Origin: Nephrocerus scutellatus
Lineage: Eukaryota > Arthropoda > Insecta > Diptera > Pipunculidae
Length of the DNA stretch: 64,000 bases
NCBI GenBank assembly: GCA_947095585.1
Contig: OX352765.1
Span: forward strand, 87,132,965 to 87,196,964
Direction: 5' to 3'
A program made the position numbers and the translations under genes. Below, piece by piece: positions 10,850 to 22,299 of the stretch. The notes beneath the pieces are model-generated. The model had not been told where the DNA came from. It saw nothing but the letters and a program-made list of their open reading frames with translations, and made no database searches. Numbering within the stretch: position 1 is the stretch's first letter; each line of letters starts with the position of its first letter.

Positions 10850-13206
10850 TTCCATCTTCCATCTTCTATCCTCTATCCTCTATCCTCTATCCTCTATCCT
10901 CTATCCTCTATCCTCTATCCTCTATCCTCTATCCTCTATCCTCTATCCTCTATCCTCTATCCTCTATTCTCTATCCTCTATCCTCTATCCTCTATCCTCT
11001 ATCCTCTATCCTCTATCCTCTATCTTCTATCTTCTATCTTCTATCTTCCATCTATCTTCTATCCTCTATCCTCTATCTTCTGTTTCTATCTTCCATTTTC
11101 CATCTTCAATCCTTTATCTTCTGTCTTCTATCTTCCATCTTCCATCTTCCATCATCCATCTTCCATCTTCCATCTTCCATCTTCCATCTTCCATCTTCCA
11201 TCTTCCATCTTCTATCTTCAATCTTCCATCCTCTATCTTCTGTCTTCCATCTTCCATCTTCTATCCTCTATCTTCTGTCTTCTATCTTCTACCTTCCATC
11301 TTCCATCTTCCATCTTCCATCTTCCATCTTCCATCTTCCATCTTCCATCTTCCATCTTCCATCTTCTATGTTCTATCTTCCATCTTCCATCCTCTATCCT
11401 CTATCTTCTGTCTTCTATCTTCCATCTTCTATCTTCCATCTTCCATCTTCCATCTTCCATCTTCCATCTTCCATCTTCTATCCTCTATCCTCTATCCTCT
11501 ATCCTCTATCCTCTATCCTCTATCCTCTATCCTCTATTCTCTATCCTCTATCCTCTATCCTCTATCCTCTATCCTCTATCCTCTATCCTCTATCTTCTAT
11601 CTTCTATCTTCTATCTTCCATCTATCTTCTATCCTCTATCCTCTATCTTCTGTTTCTATCTTCCATTTTCCATCTTCAATCCTTTATCTTCTGTCTTCTA
11701 TCTTCCATCTTCCATCTTCCATCATCCATCTTCCATCTTCCATCTTCCATCTTCCATCTTCCATCTTCCATCTTCCATCTTCTATCTTCAATCTTCCATC
11801 CTCTATCTTCTGTCTTCCATCTTCCATCTTCTATCCTCTATCTTCTGTCTTCTATCTTCTACCTTCCATCTTCCATCTTCCATCTTCCATCTTCCATCTT
11901 CCATCTTCCATCTTCCATCTTCCATCTTCCATCTTCTATGTTCTATCTTCCATCTTCCATCCTCTATCCTCTATCTTCTGTCTTCTATCTTCCATCTTCT
12001 ATCTTCCATCTTCCATCTTCCATCTTCCATCTTCCATCTTCCATCTTCTATCCTCTATCTTCTATCTTCTATCTTCTATCTTCTATCTTCCATCTTCTAT
12101 CTTCCATCTTTCATCTTCCATCTTCCATCTTCCATCTTCCATCTTCCATCTTCCATCTTCCATCTTCCATCTTCCATCTTCCATCTTCCATCTTCCATCT
12201 TCCATCTTCCATCTTCTATCTTCTATCTTCCATCTTCTATCTTCCATCTTCCATCTTCTATCTTCTATCTTCTATCTTCTATCTTCTATCTTCTATCTTC
12301 TATCTTCTATCTTCCATCTTCCATCTTCCATCTTCCATCTTCCATATTCCATCTTCCATCTTCCATCTTCCATCTTCCATCTTCCATCTTCCATCTTCCA
12401 TCTTCCATCTTCCATCTTCCATCTTCCATCTTCCATCTTCCATCTTCCATCTTCTATCCTCTATCTTCTGACTTCTATCTTCCATCTTCCATCTTCCATC
12501 TTCCATCTTCCATCTTCCATCTTCCATCTTCCATCTTCCATCTTCCATCTTCCATCTTCCATCTTCTATCTTCCATCTTCCATCTTCCATCTTCCATCTT
12601 CCATCTTCCATCTTCCATCTTCCATCTTCCATCTTCTATCTTCCATCTTCCATCCTCTATCCTCTATCCTCTATCTTCTGTCTTCTATCTTCCATCTTCA
12701 ATCTTCTATCTTCTATCCTCTATCTTCTATCTTCTATCCTCTATCCTCTATCCTCTATCCTCTATCTTCTATCTTCTATCTTCTATCTTCTATCTTCTAT
12801 CTTCTATCTTCTATCTTCTATCTTCTATCTTCTATCTTCTATCTTCTGTCTTCTATCTTCTATCTTCTATCTTCTATCTTCTATCTTCTATCTTCTATCT
12901 TCTATCTTCTATCTTCTATCTTCTATCTTCTATCTTCTATCTTCTATCTTCTATCTTCTATCTTCTATCTTCTATCTTCTATCTTCTATCTTCTATCTTC
13001 TATCTTCTATCTTCTATCTTCTATCTTCTATCTTCTATCTTCTATCTTCTATCTTCTATCTTCTATCTTCTATCTTCTATCTTCTATCTTCTATCTTCTA
13101 TCTTCTATCTTCTATCTTCTATCTTCTATCTTCTATCTTCTATCTTCTATCTTCTATCTTCTATCTTCTATCTTCTATCTTCTATCTTCTATCTTCTATC
13201 TTCTAT
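10850..13206 (+). repeat. Heptanucleotide array (ATCTTCC/ATCCTCT/ATCTTCT)
   Basis: About 2.35 kb of 7-bp units in three main variants arranged in blocks. ATCCTCT dominates at 10870-11025 and 11475-11590, ATCTTCC at 11140-11360 and 12290-12640, and ATCTTCT from about 12760 to the end. About 50 uninterrupted copies of ATCTTCT follow 12850. A 570-bp segment is duplicated in tandem: rare variants such as CCTCTATTCT (10961 and 11531), CATCATCCATC (11150 and 11720) and CTTCTATGTTC (11363 and 11933) recur at exactly that offset. Long open frames inside it (367 and 110 codons) are repeat artefacts. Confidence 0.95.
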
Positions 13207-13485
13207 TTTTCTTTTCTAATCTTTTTTCTTTTATTTTCTAATCACATTGTTTTAAATGTTTCTAAAAATAGGGTTTCGTATAACGAACATTTTGGGTACG
13301 CATCTATGTATTTTTAATACAAACTTATACTAATATGAATCTCGTTTTACGAATATTTTCAATCTCTGGAACGTATCTATTTATTTTCAATAGAATGCCA
13401 TACTAATATTGGGCTCGCTATACGAATTTCGATATACGTACAACTTTCACAGAACGTATTCTGTTCGTAAATCGGGGGATTACTG
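13207..13485 (-). mobile_element. Possible pogo/Tigger-like terminal region, one end
   Basis: On the minus strand the segment starts TA-CAGTAATCCCCCGATTTACG (13463-13484), which resembles the terminal inverted repeats of pogo/Tigger elements with their TA target site. Inside, TTCGTATA.CGA-type palindromes recur (about 13275, 13342, 13420 and 13450), and a block of about 75 bp is repeated. The opposite end was not found. The heptanucleotide array begins where it might be. Confidence 0.4.
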
Positions 13486-13499
13486 TATAACTTTTTTTT

Positions 13500-14490
13500 T
13501 TATTTATTTATATGGACAAACTCTAGCCAACTTGGCTGACATTGCGACCTAAAACGATCTATTGTATCGTAGGGTGTAACTAATCTACGAGACTTACCAC
13601 CTTCGTAATGAAGGACAGTACGTCCTGAGAGGCAGAATTTCGCAGATCTACCGAAGAACATAATGCCTTGTGGAAAATGTGTCTCCAACGCCCGCCAATG
13701 AACTCGACTTATCGCCTGAGGTTTCAAAAGATGCCACTCTGTCCCCTGGAATCTTGCCTGGACAGACCTGGACAGTCACAGAGGATGTGCCCAGATGTTT
13801 CATCCTCATTCGAGCAGAACCTACATTTCGTGTTTGAGCCCAGATTAATTTTGTTAAGGTGTGTTAACGCAGGCACATTGACCAGTGATAATGCTCACCA
13901 GCTTTCTGATGCTATCAAGGATTTCTTTATAGGAAAAGGGCCTGATTAACTGTTTGGATTTTGTAAGCCCTGGGATATTATCCAAATGGGCCAGACGAAG
14001 TCTACCTTCCTACCTATTAATCATTGCTCTGGTGGCAGCCCAGTTGACACCACAGTAAGGTTACGGTACTAGCTAGCCCTGGCTAGTTCATCTACATTTT
14101 CGTAACCTGCAATTCCCTGGTGACAAGGGACCCAACCGAGTTTTACCCTGTTAAGCCCTGCCAGGGATTGCAGTGCGTCGTAATAGCATTTAAATGATTT
14201 ACAGTCCACTATGTTGGACGATAGCGCTTTCAGTGCTGCTTAACTATCTGAAAATAGAGTCAAGCAATATGGCAAACTTTATATGATAAATCGAGTTTAG
14301 TCGTTTATCAAGGATGATTCCGAGATATTTAACCTCACTGGAATAATCGAATGTAGTGCCTTTTATGACGATAGGTCCCATATCGAAGAAACTTCTTTTG
14401 GTGAAAGGCACTAGAACGGTTTTGCAAGGATTGATGGAAAGCCCTTCTGTACTGCAACATTCTAAGACGTGAAATAACGCACCTGGCATG
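13500..14490 (-). mobile_element. R1/I-like RT plus RNase H relic
   Basis: The minus strand reads GLSINPCKTVLVPFTKRSF and SSEVKYLGIILDKRLN (14244-14489), typical of the RT thumb. It continues after a deletion into RNase H-like residues (SLAGLNRVKLGWVP.H.GI.GYE..DELARAS around 14060-14170) and a broken C-terminus toward 13500. Several stops interrupt it. Its right end abuts RTE copy G at 14490. Confidence 0.7.
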
Positions 14491-14494
14491 AGAT

Positions 14495-14975
14495 TGTTTA
14501 CGGTTGTGCTGTTATTGGTCCCTCAACTGTGGTCAACTGCAGCAGCCGATAACAGCATGAAACCAGAAATACGCGCACGGTTGCTCAAAGCCAACAAAGC
14601 CTACTCTAGTCTGTCAAGACTCTTCAAATCCAAGAATTTAACCATAAAATCCACGCTGCTGGTGTTTAAGGGAATGATACTATGGTACAATGGTACTTAC
14701 ATATGGATCCGAGACTTGGGTGCTTAGCAAAAAGCATTTTAACCTCTTAGCCGCGTTCGAGGTCTTACGGATAATTGTTGTCCCCGTATGTGAGGAAGGA
14801 CAATTCCGGATACTTTATAATGATGAGATCTATGAGCGTTACCGCGATGTCGACATCGTGAAGAGAATTAAGCTCGGTAGGCTCTGGTGGGCACCTAGCT
14901 CGAATGAGCGAAGGGGATCCCGCTCGGAAAGTACTTTGCGGTAGGATTTATGGAACACGACAGTGCAACCTGTGG
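14495..14975 (+). mobile_element. RTE-like 3' part, copy G
   Basis: Plus-strand peptides ADNSMKPEIRARLLKANKAY, SLSRLFKSKNLTIKSTLLVFKG, KKHFNLLAAFE.LRII and YERYRDVDIVKRIKLGRL match copies E (37300-37720) and F (44420-44800). This is the region downstream of the YADD palm. It is truncated at both ends and frameshifted at about 14690. Confidence 0.75.
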
Positions 14976-16105
14976 CTTTTTGAATTCAATACTCGCTTAC
15001 TCGATTTTTGCTAAGAAAATGTACCAATCCAAACACGAATGTAAAGACCTTAATCCACTGACCGATTGTCCGCCGCCTGACAATAGCAACCCTTTGTCAC
15101 ATCACAGCGAAGAAATCGATTTCGGATTAATCATCAAAATCTGATGACAAAACAAAGCGGCAACCGTATGGTTATTGGATGTGGCTGAATTGTTTTTTTA
15201 ATCCTTTATATTGCAGCTAAAAATAATATATGATGCTTATGTTATCTCTCAGTATTGTTTATCTTTGTTATGAAGCTTATTCTGCTTCTTCTGTATTCCT
15301 TTGAAAAAAATGCAAGACAGCTAGAGACCCATTTGTTGCCAAGATGATAGACAGAGATTTTCGTCGGCGATTATTATAATTAAGTAGGTATCCGTTTATT
15401 GTCTTTCTCGTATTACATTGAATAGATAGATAGATACCACTTGTATGTATATATCTCTTCACCTTGAGAAATTCAAGGACATCTTCATAATTTCTTTGTG
15501 TTGTCAGACTAATTTGCCGCATATGTTTCTATGTAACCAACATTTATTGAAAGTTGTTTTTTTTTCTTGATAGTACATTGGTTGAACCTAAAATCGAAGT
15601 CATTACCACAAATGTAGCAGCTATTTGGTAGACAAAAACTTATCTTAAAATGGCTAAAAAGGCACATACCATAGTATAGGTTAGTTTAGGGTTGAATAAG
15701 ATTCTCTCCAATGAAAGGACCTGCCCAAATTTCAAAAGAAAAGATTAAATGGTAGCTGGACCCCATAGATGTTCTTATTAAACCCCACTTCCCTATATGA
15801 AAGGAATTTTGCATAGAAAACCGTCAGAGCATTCTTGAAGAACATTTCTTCGGTCCTGGGTGTAAATTAGATGGTACGAGTATCATATCATAACTCAAGT
15901 AAAAATTTACAGGGCCTTAAGCAGGTTCTCTGCATATAAATCGCCCAGCCTAGAGAGCATATGCTACAAAAGTTACTAGATGAGTAGGATTGTTGACTAG
16001 TAGTAGTTTTAGAAGCTGTCTACAACTTAGCTATTCTTCCTGCAGCTGGAGAAGAGTGCGTGTAGTGTTCATACATAAAATACAGGCCACGAAGATTTCA
16101 GGCTC
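14976..16105. other. Unassigned intergenic DNA
   Basis: No element recognised. A minus-strand frame of 81 codons at 15277-15522 has no recognisable domain and is left uncalled. Confidence 0.4.
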
Positions 16106-16112
16106 TTTAGTC

Positions 16113-16510
16113 TATGCTCGTTATTGCTGAAGGCTATGAAACGTACTCTAGACTACTTTATCACGAAACAATTCGAAGACATAGACTCATCAAAATATTA
16201 GCACATATACCTAAAAGGCAGGTCCTTCCATGCCCTCCTCTCTTCAGTCTTCTTCAGCTTATGCTCGTTCTTGCTGAAGACTATGGAACGTACTCTAGAC
16301 TACTATATCAGGAAACAATTCGAAGACATAGAATCATCACAATATTAGCACCTATACCTAAAAGGCAAGTCCCTCCATGCCCTCCTCTCTGCAGTCTTCT
16401 TCAGTCTATGCTCGTTCTTGCTGAAGGCTATGATACGTATTCTAACAATTCGAAGACATAGACTCATCATCATCAGCAAAGACTTATACCTAAAAGGAAG
16501 GTCCCTCCAT
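16113..16510 (+). repeat. 147-bp tandem repeat, about 2.7 units
   Basis: TATGCTCGTT.TTGCTGAAG starts at 16113, 16260 and 16407, an exact 147-bp (49-codon) period. The first two units are complete, and the third lacks an internal piece after TACGTATTCTA. One frame stays open through all units (16114-16461), with repeated residues YSRLLY.ETIRRHR and PKRQV.PCPPL. Function and origin are unknown. Confidence 0.85.
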
Positions 16511-16679
16511 GCACAACATTGATTGCTCGATCAAATACAAACAATATACGTTACCCACTTTTCTCGATGTTGACGGCGCATATACCAATTTTCAAGTTGG
16601 GGTCATTCAGGAATTCTCAACCGGTCAGGTGTAGAGTAAATCCTAAAACACTGGATCATCTCCATACGTGGAAGTAGAG

Positions 16680-18460
16680 TAAATTATTTCAACCTAGGTG
16701 CAAATCAGTCGACAGAAACACAATCCAAGGAGGGGTTCTTTGCCCTTGTTATGGCATAAACAAATTTCTGACAACTGTAGTCCGAGATAGGATGAAAGAA
16801 GTCGTTTATGAAAAAGACGTGCTGATTCTTGTATCAGGACAGTACCTATCCATATTGTTAGCATGGCCATTGAAAGAGCCCTGGCCAAAGTCAGTTCTAG
16901 GACAACAAGCCAGCAATAACAAGTTGTGAGGTCTTGGACAACAAGTTGTGGCTGAGGAGAAAACTCAGGGATAAAATTTAATTCGCTCCACTACAGACTT
17001 TTGTCCTTCAGAACTTAATGGTAAAAAACTAACACTTACCTCAAAAGCTAAATTTTTCGGTGTCATTATGGATAGATAGCTTAGCGGGACGTCGATTATT
17101 GAATGCAGGACTACCAAAGCGTGCGTTGTTCTCTATGTAAGCAGTAAAACCATATATAAGGCTTCCATGCCCTTTGTTACATAGCTGTTTTGTAAGCGAA
17201 ACTCTTACATATGGAGCGTTTGTCTGGTGTCTAGCGTTAAGCAAAAAATACAATTCTAGCAAGATCACTATCGAACAAAGATCAAAAGCATCACAGGAGC
17301 TTTAGGTCGTGTCCGACCAATGCCTTAAACATCATTTTACACCTACTACTACCTGTTGACATATTTATCGAATGTATCCCGACATGCAGTACAGATAATT
17401 TGGGTGATTTGTTAAACGACCGTACGGGCACTGCAATATACTGCAGAAAATTTCAAGAAATTGGATACCAACTTTTACTGACTACTATTTTACTGCTACT
17501 ATTTACTACAACACCAATATCACTGAACTTCAACTCTAACTTTAGTGTCGAGTTTCCGACTAGAGGAAATTGAAAGGATATGGAAGTAACGAGGCAGTTC
17601 GACGTATCAAACTACACTATTGAATCCAGATGAAGGCTGGAGTCGATGCAGTGGTGTCTTCTCGGACAAACTTAACATTAATCAAGGTTTCCTGACTCAA
17701 CTAAAAATTTTCAAGCAGAGATTTTAGCGATTCTTTCCGCTCAAATCGGAATAATTGCCATAATATGTGTACATAGCCAGTTCGAAAGCAATCTATGCTA
17801 CATTTGATAACTGGAAACTTGTTAAACAATGTCAAGGTCAACTTCTGGGTACAACAACATAAAGGGTAATTAGAAAACGGACGAATTATCCAAAAAGGCG
17901 TCACTGTGGACACCGTCTCTAGGGAAAAAGTGCAATAAGTTAAAGTCAAGAAACTATAATTCTCTCTTGCTAAACCATTGTACCACAACTAAGGTGAGGC
18001 AATTTGACAAACTGTGCATTATCAAAAGAATTATGGTATTATTCTACAATAAAAGAAGATGCACCGCAAGTTGATCTGCAGATATCGGAAGGTTATGGAT
18101 AGAGTTGTGGCAATAATTGCGGATCAATGGTCAGCGGATAGCCACGCTGCTTTTATACACCTTTTGCATGAGCTGTAAGGAGGTAAATTAGAAAGAAATT
18201 CTAATTCACTGTATTTGCAAATTCGCATTCGTAGCAAACTATTTGTCGACCTAAATAGATTTCTGGGTACAGGATCATCGAGCTGGTCACGTACTTGAAC
18301 GCTACAGGTTGGATGGATTAATAATCATCCAAATTAACCTTAACAAGTCTACGTCTCCACAAGATAGTGGTACCAAAATGGTGCACTCATGCGCCAATTT
18401 AAGCTTTCGCAAGTGTGGCGAGGAATACCACTCTACCTACCTACCTACCTACCTACCTTT
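16680..18460 (+). mobile_element. LOA/I-like retrotransposon relic with TACC tail
   Basis: Degenerate plus-strand copy. RT palm remnant LVSGQYLSI lies near 16830-16860, and the thumb (LTSKAKFFGVIMDR, YVSSKTIYKA) at about 17030-17160. RNase H remnants are around 17580-17800 and the Cys/His segment (FCMSCKE..KEILIHCICKF) at about 18165-18230. It ends GGAATACCACTCTACC followed by several TACC units (about 18436-18457), the same end as at 5512 and 39407. There are many stops. Confidence 0.65.
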
Positions 18461-18994
18461 AGGATTGAGTACAATCCACTTAGGTGTTGAGTTTTTGTCG
18501 CATCTTTCCATTACAACTACTAGTAATAAGAAAAATCACGGACTAACATTTTGTGATTTCCATTTGCGGCACACACAGTGAAAACCACAAAAACCTTGCC
18601 ACTTTGACAGCTTACCAGCTTACCCATCGGTTTTGGTTGAGTTGTGCGGAAGCACACAAAAAGCTCCGTTTATTCTCGTCCCTCTCATCATCATCTTTAC
18701 CGACAACCCAAAAAAACACGATACTAGACGTCAACATATTACTTTACAAACAAACAGAAAACCAAAACAAAAACGAAATTAAATTGAAGAGAACCAAAGA
18801 GAGAGCGAAATCATATGTTATTTGTAATGAAAACAGATGAGGGTAATAAATAAGTTTAAGAGTAGATATTGTATAGTTCATGAATAGTTTTACTTTAGTG
18901 TTGCCAGAAACTTTCCACAAAAAAACCTCCATTATATCAAAAAAAACCTTTTTCGCTCCAAAAATCCCAAATTTTCTTATATTTTATAATTATA

Positions 18995-18995
<1 letters not shown>
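18461..18995. other. Unassigned A+T-rich DNA
   Basis: No gene or element recognised between the TACC tail and the AT microsatellite. Confidence 0.4.

Positions 18996-18997
<2 letters not shown>

Positions 18998-19060
<63 letters not shown>
18998..19060. repeat. (AT)n microsatellite
   Basis: About 31 uninterrupted AT dinucleotides, lying directly at the truncated 3' side of RTE copy C. Confidence 0.95.
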
Positions 19061-19065
<5 letters not shown>

Positions 19066-19068
<3 letters not shown>

Positions 19069-20048
19069 AAAGGATCCTCTACTCGCAGACGTGGCCACCA
19101 TGTACTGTACAATCCCATATTTCATGCCTACTCTATCTGAATAAAAGTTTCCTGTACAGTTCTTCGGTTTCTACCAACGATGTCAATATCGTCTGCGTAA
19201 GCCAGTATCTGAATGGACTTATAGAGGATTGTTCCACTCGCCGTTACGTCAGAGTCTCGGATAACTTTCTCCAACGCCAGGTTAAAGAGGACGCAAGCCA
19301 GTCCATCTCCTTGTCGGAGCCCGTTATAGATATTGAATGGGCTTGATGGTGATCCGGATATTTTTACATGGCTTATTACATTGGTCATTGTCAACCTACA
19401 TAGTCTTGTCAGTTTATTTGATATGCCAAATTCTCTCATCGCTTTATAAAGTTCTACTCTGGCTGTGCTATCATAGGCAGCTTTAAAGTCTATAAAAATA
19501 TGGTGTAATGACTTTTGAAACTCTAGACATTTTTTCATCGTGCCTAAGGGTGTAAATCTGATCAGTTGTCGATTTGCCTGGGATGAAGCCACACTGGTAT
19601 GGATTAATGATGACTTTAGCGTATGGGGCTATCCTGTCTTGAAGGATAGATGACAAAATCTTATACGCGGTACTAAACAACGTTATACCACGATTCTTGC
19701 TGCACATTATGATATCTCCCTTCTTATGTATAGGTCACAGGATGCCTCTTCGCCAGTCTTTTGGCAAAGCTTCTTCCTGCCATACTTGCTCTATTAGTTC
19801 ATGAATTGCTTGGTGTTAAGTATGGCCTCCTATTTTTATCAGTTCCGGTAAAGCTGCTTTCTTTCGCCGGTGAACTGTTTTTCATATCTTCTGAGCTCTT
19901 TATATTCATCTTCGCGTGCCCGCGTTCAATGAGATTGTTGCATTGCTCGGTACGCAGCATTTTTACATTCAGTCACTATCTTACATTCCTCATCGAACCA
20001 GTCGTCCTGATGTCTACGACTACTGCCTAAGATGGAGTCAGCAGTACT
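19066..20048 (-). mobile_element. RTE-like relic, copy C (RT domain)
   Basis: The minus-strand frame 19128-19592 preserves much of the RT: FIDFKAAYDS, NGLRQGDGLACVLFNLALEKV, and the catalytic AYADDIDIVG. An overlapping frame at 19483-19707 holds the upstream part (STAYKILSSIL, PYQCGF..GKSTTDQIYTLR), so one frameshift separates them. Its left end stops at the AT microsatellite shortly after the YADD region. The right end (about 20048) falls in the linker upstream of RT. It is among the least decayed RT domains of this family here. Confidence 0.8.
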
Positions 20049-21105
20049 ACAATAATTTAGAATCTATTCTTTGAGATATTCTGGTTTAATTTCAATTTTA
20101 ATCTTATTTTGTCTTGAAGTAATTAGATCTTTGAAAAATTAATTTTTTTTCTTTTAAACAACTTAATTTTTGCAGTGGAATTTGCTGTTCTTATACATTT
20201 TTGTTAAGTATATAAACTGAATAAGACAAATCGTCTGGCAGAACTGTTATGATTGCGATAAAGTTTTGTAATAATATAAACACTTAAGAGAAGTTATATA
20301 GTTGAGAAAACGAAAGAGAAAAAACCGCAAGAAAGAGAACTACGGTAATAGAAAAGAGCAAAGATTAGGCAACTAGACACATGAGGAATTGAGAAATGTA
20401 AACAAACAATAATGGACTTATACGTAAAAGTTATAAAAAAAATTACTTTTAGTTTTCATTCATTAAAGCTTAACCGAGTTCTACGGTTCTACAAATGGAA
20501 CAATCACCCACGCCACGACACCGACCCAAGATGACATAACACGAGGAGCAATGAGCGGAGGCAGTAATACTGATTCCATTATCTTATACACTTGGGAATG
20601 ACTGAGCCGCCGCGTGCTAAATAAGGAATTCAAAAATCAATTATTCACACAGTTCGCGCCGCCGGAATTGATTGATGTGTCACGTTTGCAGTAACCACAC
20701 TGCACTGCATCCATGGTTGTCATTATCATACACTACACAGTTGAAACAACTCTAAAGAAGCTTTTCTTTTCTTTATAAGTGGCCGAATTGCACAATTGCA
20801 ACAGAATCAGGTTATTTCCATAAAGGCGGTTTTTCGTCACAGTCATGCCTCATGCTCCATGCGTTGGCGAAATGAGTCATGTGTCACGTTGTTCTTATTT
20901 TATTGCTGTTGTGGTAGTAAATTATGGTGGCAACTTGTTCCAATGTATTTTTTATAAGCTTTAGAGCTTTTTTAATACATATTTGCAATCTGACTTATGC
21001 CACAAGTGTAGCAGTAGCAGACAAAAAAAAACGAACGCTCTTTTGGAACTGCAATTTACCAAACTTTAGATCTTTCTTCTTTTTTTATGTCCTATATCCC
21101 CTCTA
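20049..21105. other. Unassigned intergenic DNA
   Basis: No gene or element recognised. A+T-rich, with short random frames only. Confidence 0.4.
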
Positions 21106-21109
21106 GGCC

Positions 21110-22115
21110 ACTACTACGCCTACGCGCCATCGCGTTCGGTTTCTGGCATTGAGCTTCAGCTCTCTCCAACTCTTCACCATGACTCCTCCTCAACTGTTCT
21201 GCGACATGTATTTCTCGGACAACCCGTTCTTCTACCATCCATGCGATTCCATTGCATTGCGTAATTTGCTACGGAGCTGTCGCCTTTTCGGAGTATATGA
21301 CCAATCCACCAACAAAAAGAGTATCGGCGATAGAATGCAACCTTGTCGTACCCCACTTAGGATCTCGAATTTCTCTGACAGCTTTCCTCAATGCACATGT
21401 TTATCGGGTATACCTCTCCTGCGCAAGGCGAGCCATATAAACTGTCTGTTGACACTGTCAAACGCCTTCTCAAAATTGATGAACAGCATGTGTAGTGGTT
21501 ACTAGAATTCAACGCACTGTTTAATAATGATCCACAGAGTGTTGATGTGGTCTACAAAGGAGGATCCAGTGCGGAAACCTGCTTGTTAGGCATCGAGTGT
21601 ATCTTCCAGATGTTCCTTAATTCGCTCAAGTACTACTTTGGCGATAACATTTGCAACTGCAGCAAGAACGCAAATGCCCCTCCAGTTTTCGCACTCCATA
21701 AGACTACCTTTTTTAGGGAGCTTGACAATCATTCCCTTCTTCCACTCGCCGGGGAAACTTTCTGCCTCCCAAGCTCTCTCTACAAGAGGATATAAAAGCT
21801 CTGCTGATTTTGTTGAAGCGGCACGCAAAAGCTCTGCGGATATACCATCTAGTCCTACAAAATTATTGTTCATTAGTGCGTTGATCGCGGTAGCGATCTC
21901 ATCTTTTGAGGTGCGAATTCGGGAAATTGTTACTTCCGGCAGTTCCGATTGATTTGGGTGCATGTCGTGGGCGAATACACGGTTAAGGACTGTAGAGAAA
22001 TGCTCCTTCCTTCGCTTGAGCTGATCCTCGTCTAAAACGAGTACGGCACCATCTACCCCTTTCACCGGATGTTGGCTAGAGCGGTGACCGCCTGTCAGCT
22101 CTTTGGTGATTCTGT
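21110..22115 (-). mobile_element. Non-LTR retrotransposon RT relic, distinct family
   Basis: The minus-strand frame 21586-22065 (159 codons) carries LVLDEDQLKRRKEHFSTVLNR, then DEIATAINALMNNN..GLDGISAELLRA, then FPGEWKKGMIVKLPKKG and NWRGICVLAAVANVIAKVVLERI. These are the N-terminal RT blocks. Further left a remnant of the palm (FINFEKAFDSV on the minus strand) is followed after a deletion by the C-terminal motif WIGHILRKGDSSVANYAMQW and GCPRNTCRRTVEEE (21174-21356). The catalytic YADD segment is missing. It is more RTE/Proto2-like than the other families, but I cannot fix the clade. Confidence 0.75.
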
Positions 22116-22190
22116 GCTGTGCTAAGCATTATAAGGGTTTAAACCCCTTGAGTGTGTGTACATTATATTAAAAAAAAATACGCACGCTGA
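22116..22190 (+). repeat. Short A-tailed module, copy 1
   Basis: It contains TGTGCTAAGCATTATAAGGG, then ACCCCTT.AG.GT.TGTACATTATAT, then an A run. The same about 60-bp sequence with its A run occurs inverted at 48428-48486. It looks like the 3' end of a poly(A)-tailed retroposon. Confidence 0.6.
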
Positions 22191-22299
22191 AAAAAAATTC
22201 CGTTGCCTTGATTACTATCTTCGCTCTTCGGACTCGTACTATAATATCAACACGGACGACATTTGCAGGATGGCGCTACGTACCAGACTGGTACAATCG

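Noticed and set aside
11368..12471. 367-codon plus-strand open frame (and 110 codons at 12300-12632 minus)
   Set aside because: Entirely inside the heptanucleotide array. A 7-bp unit without stops gives a 7-codon cycle, so the frame is an artefact.
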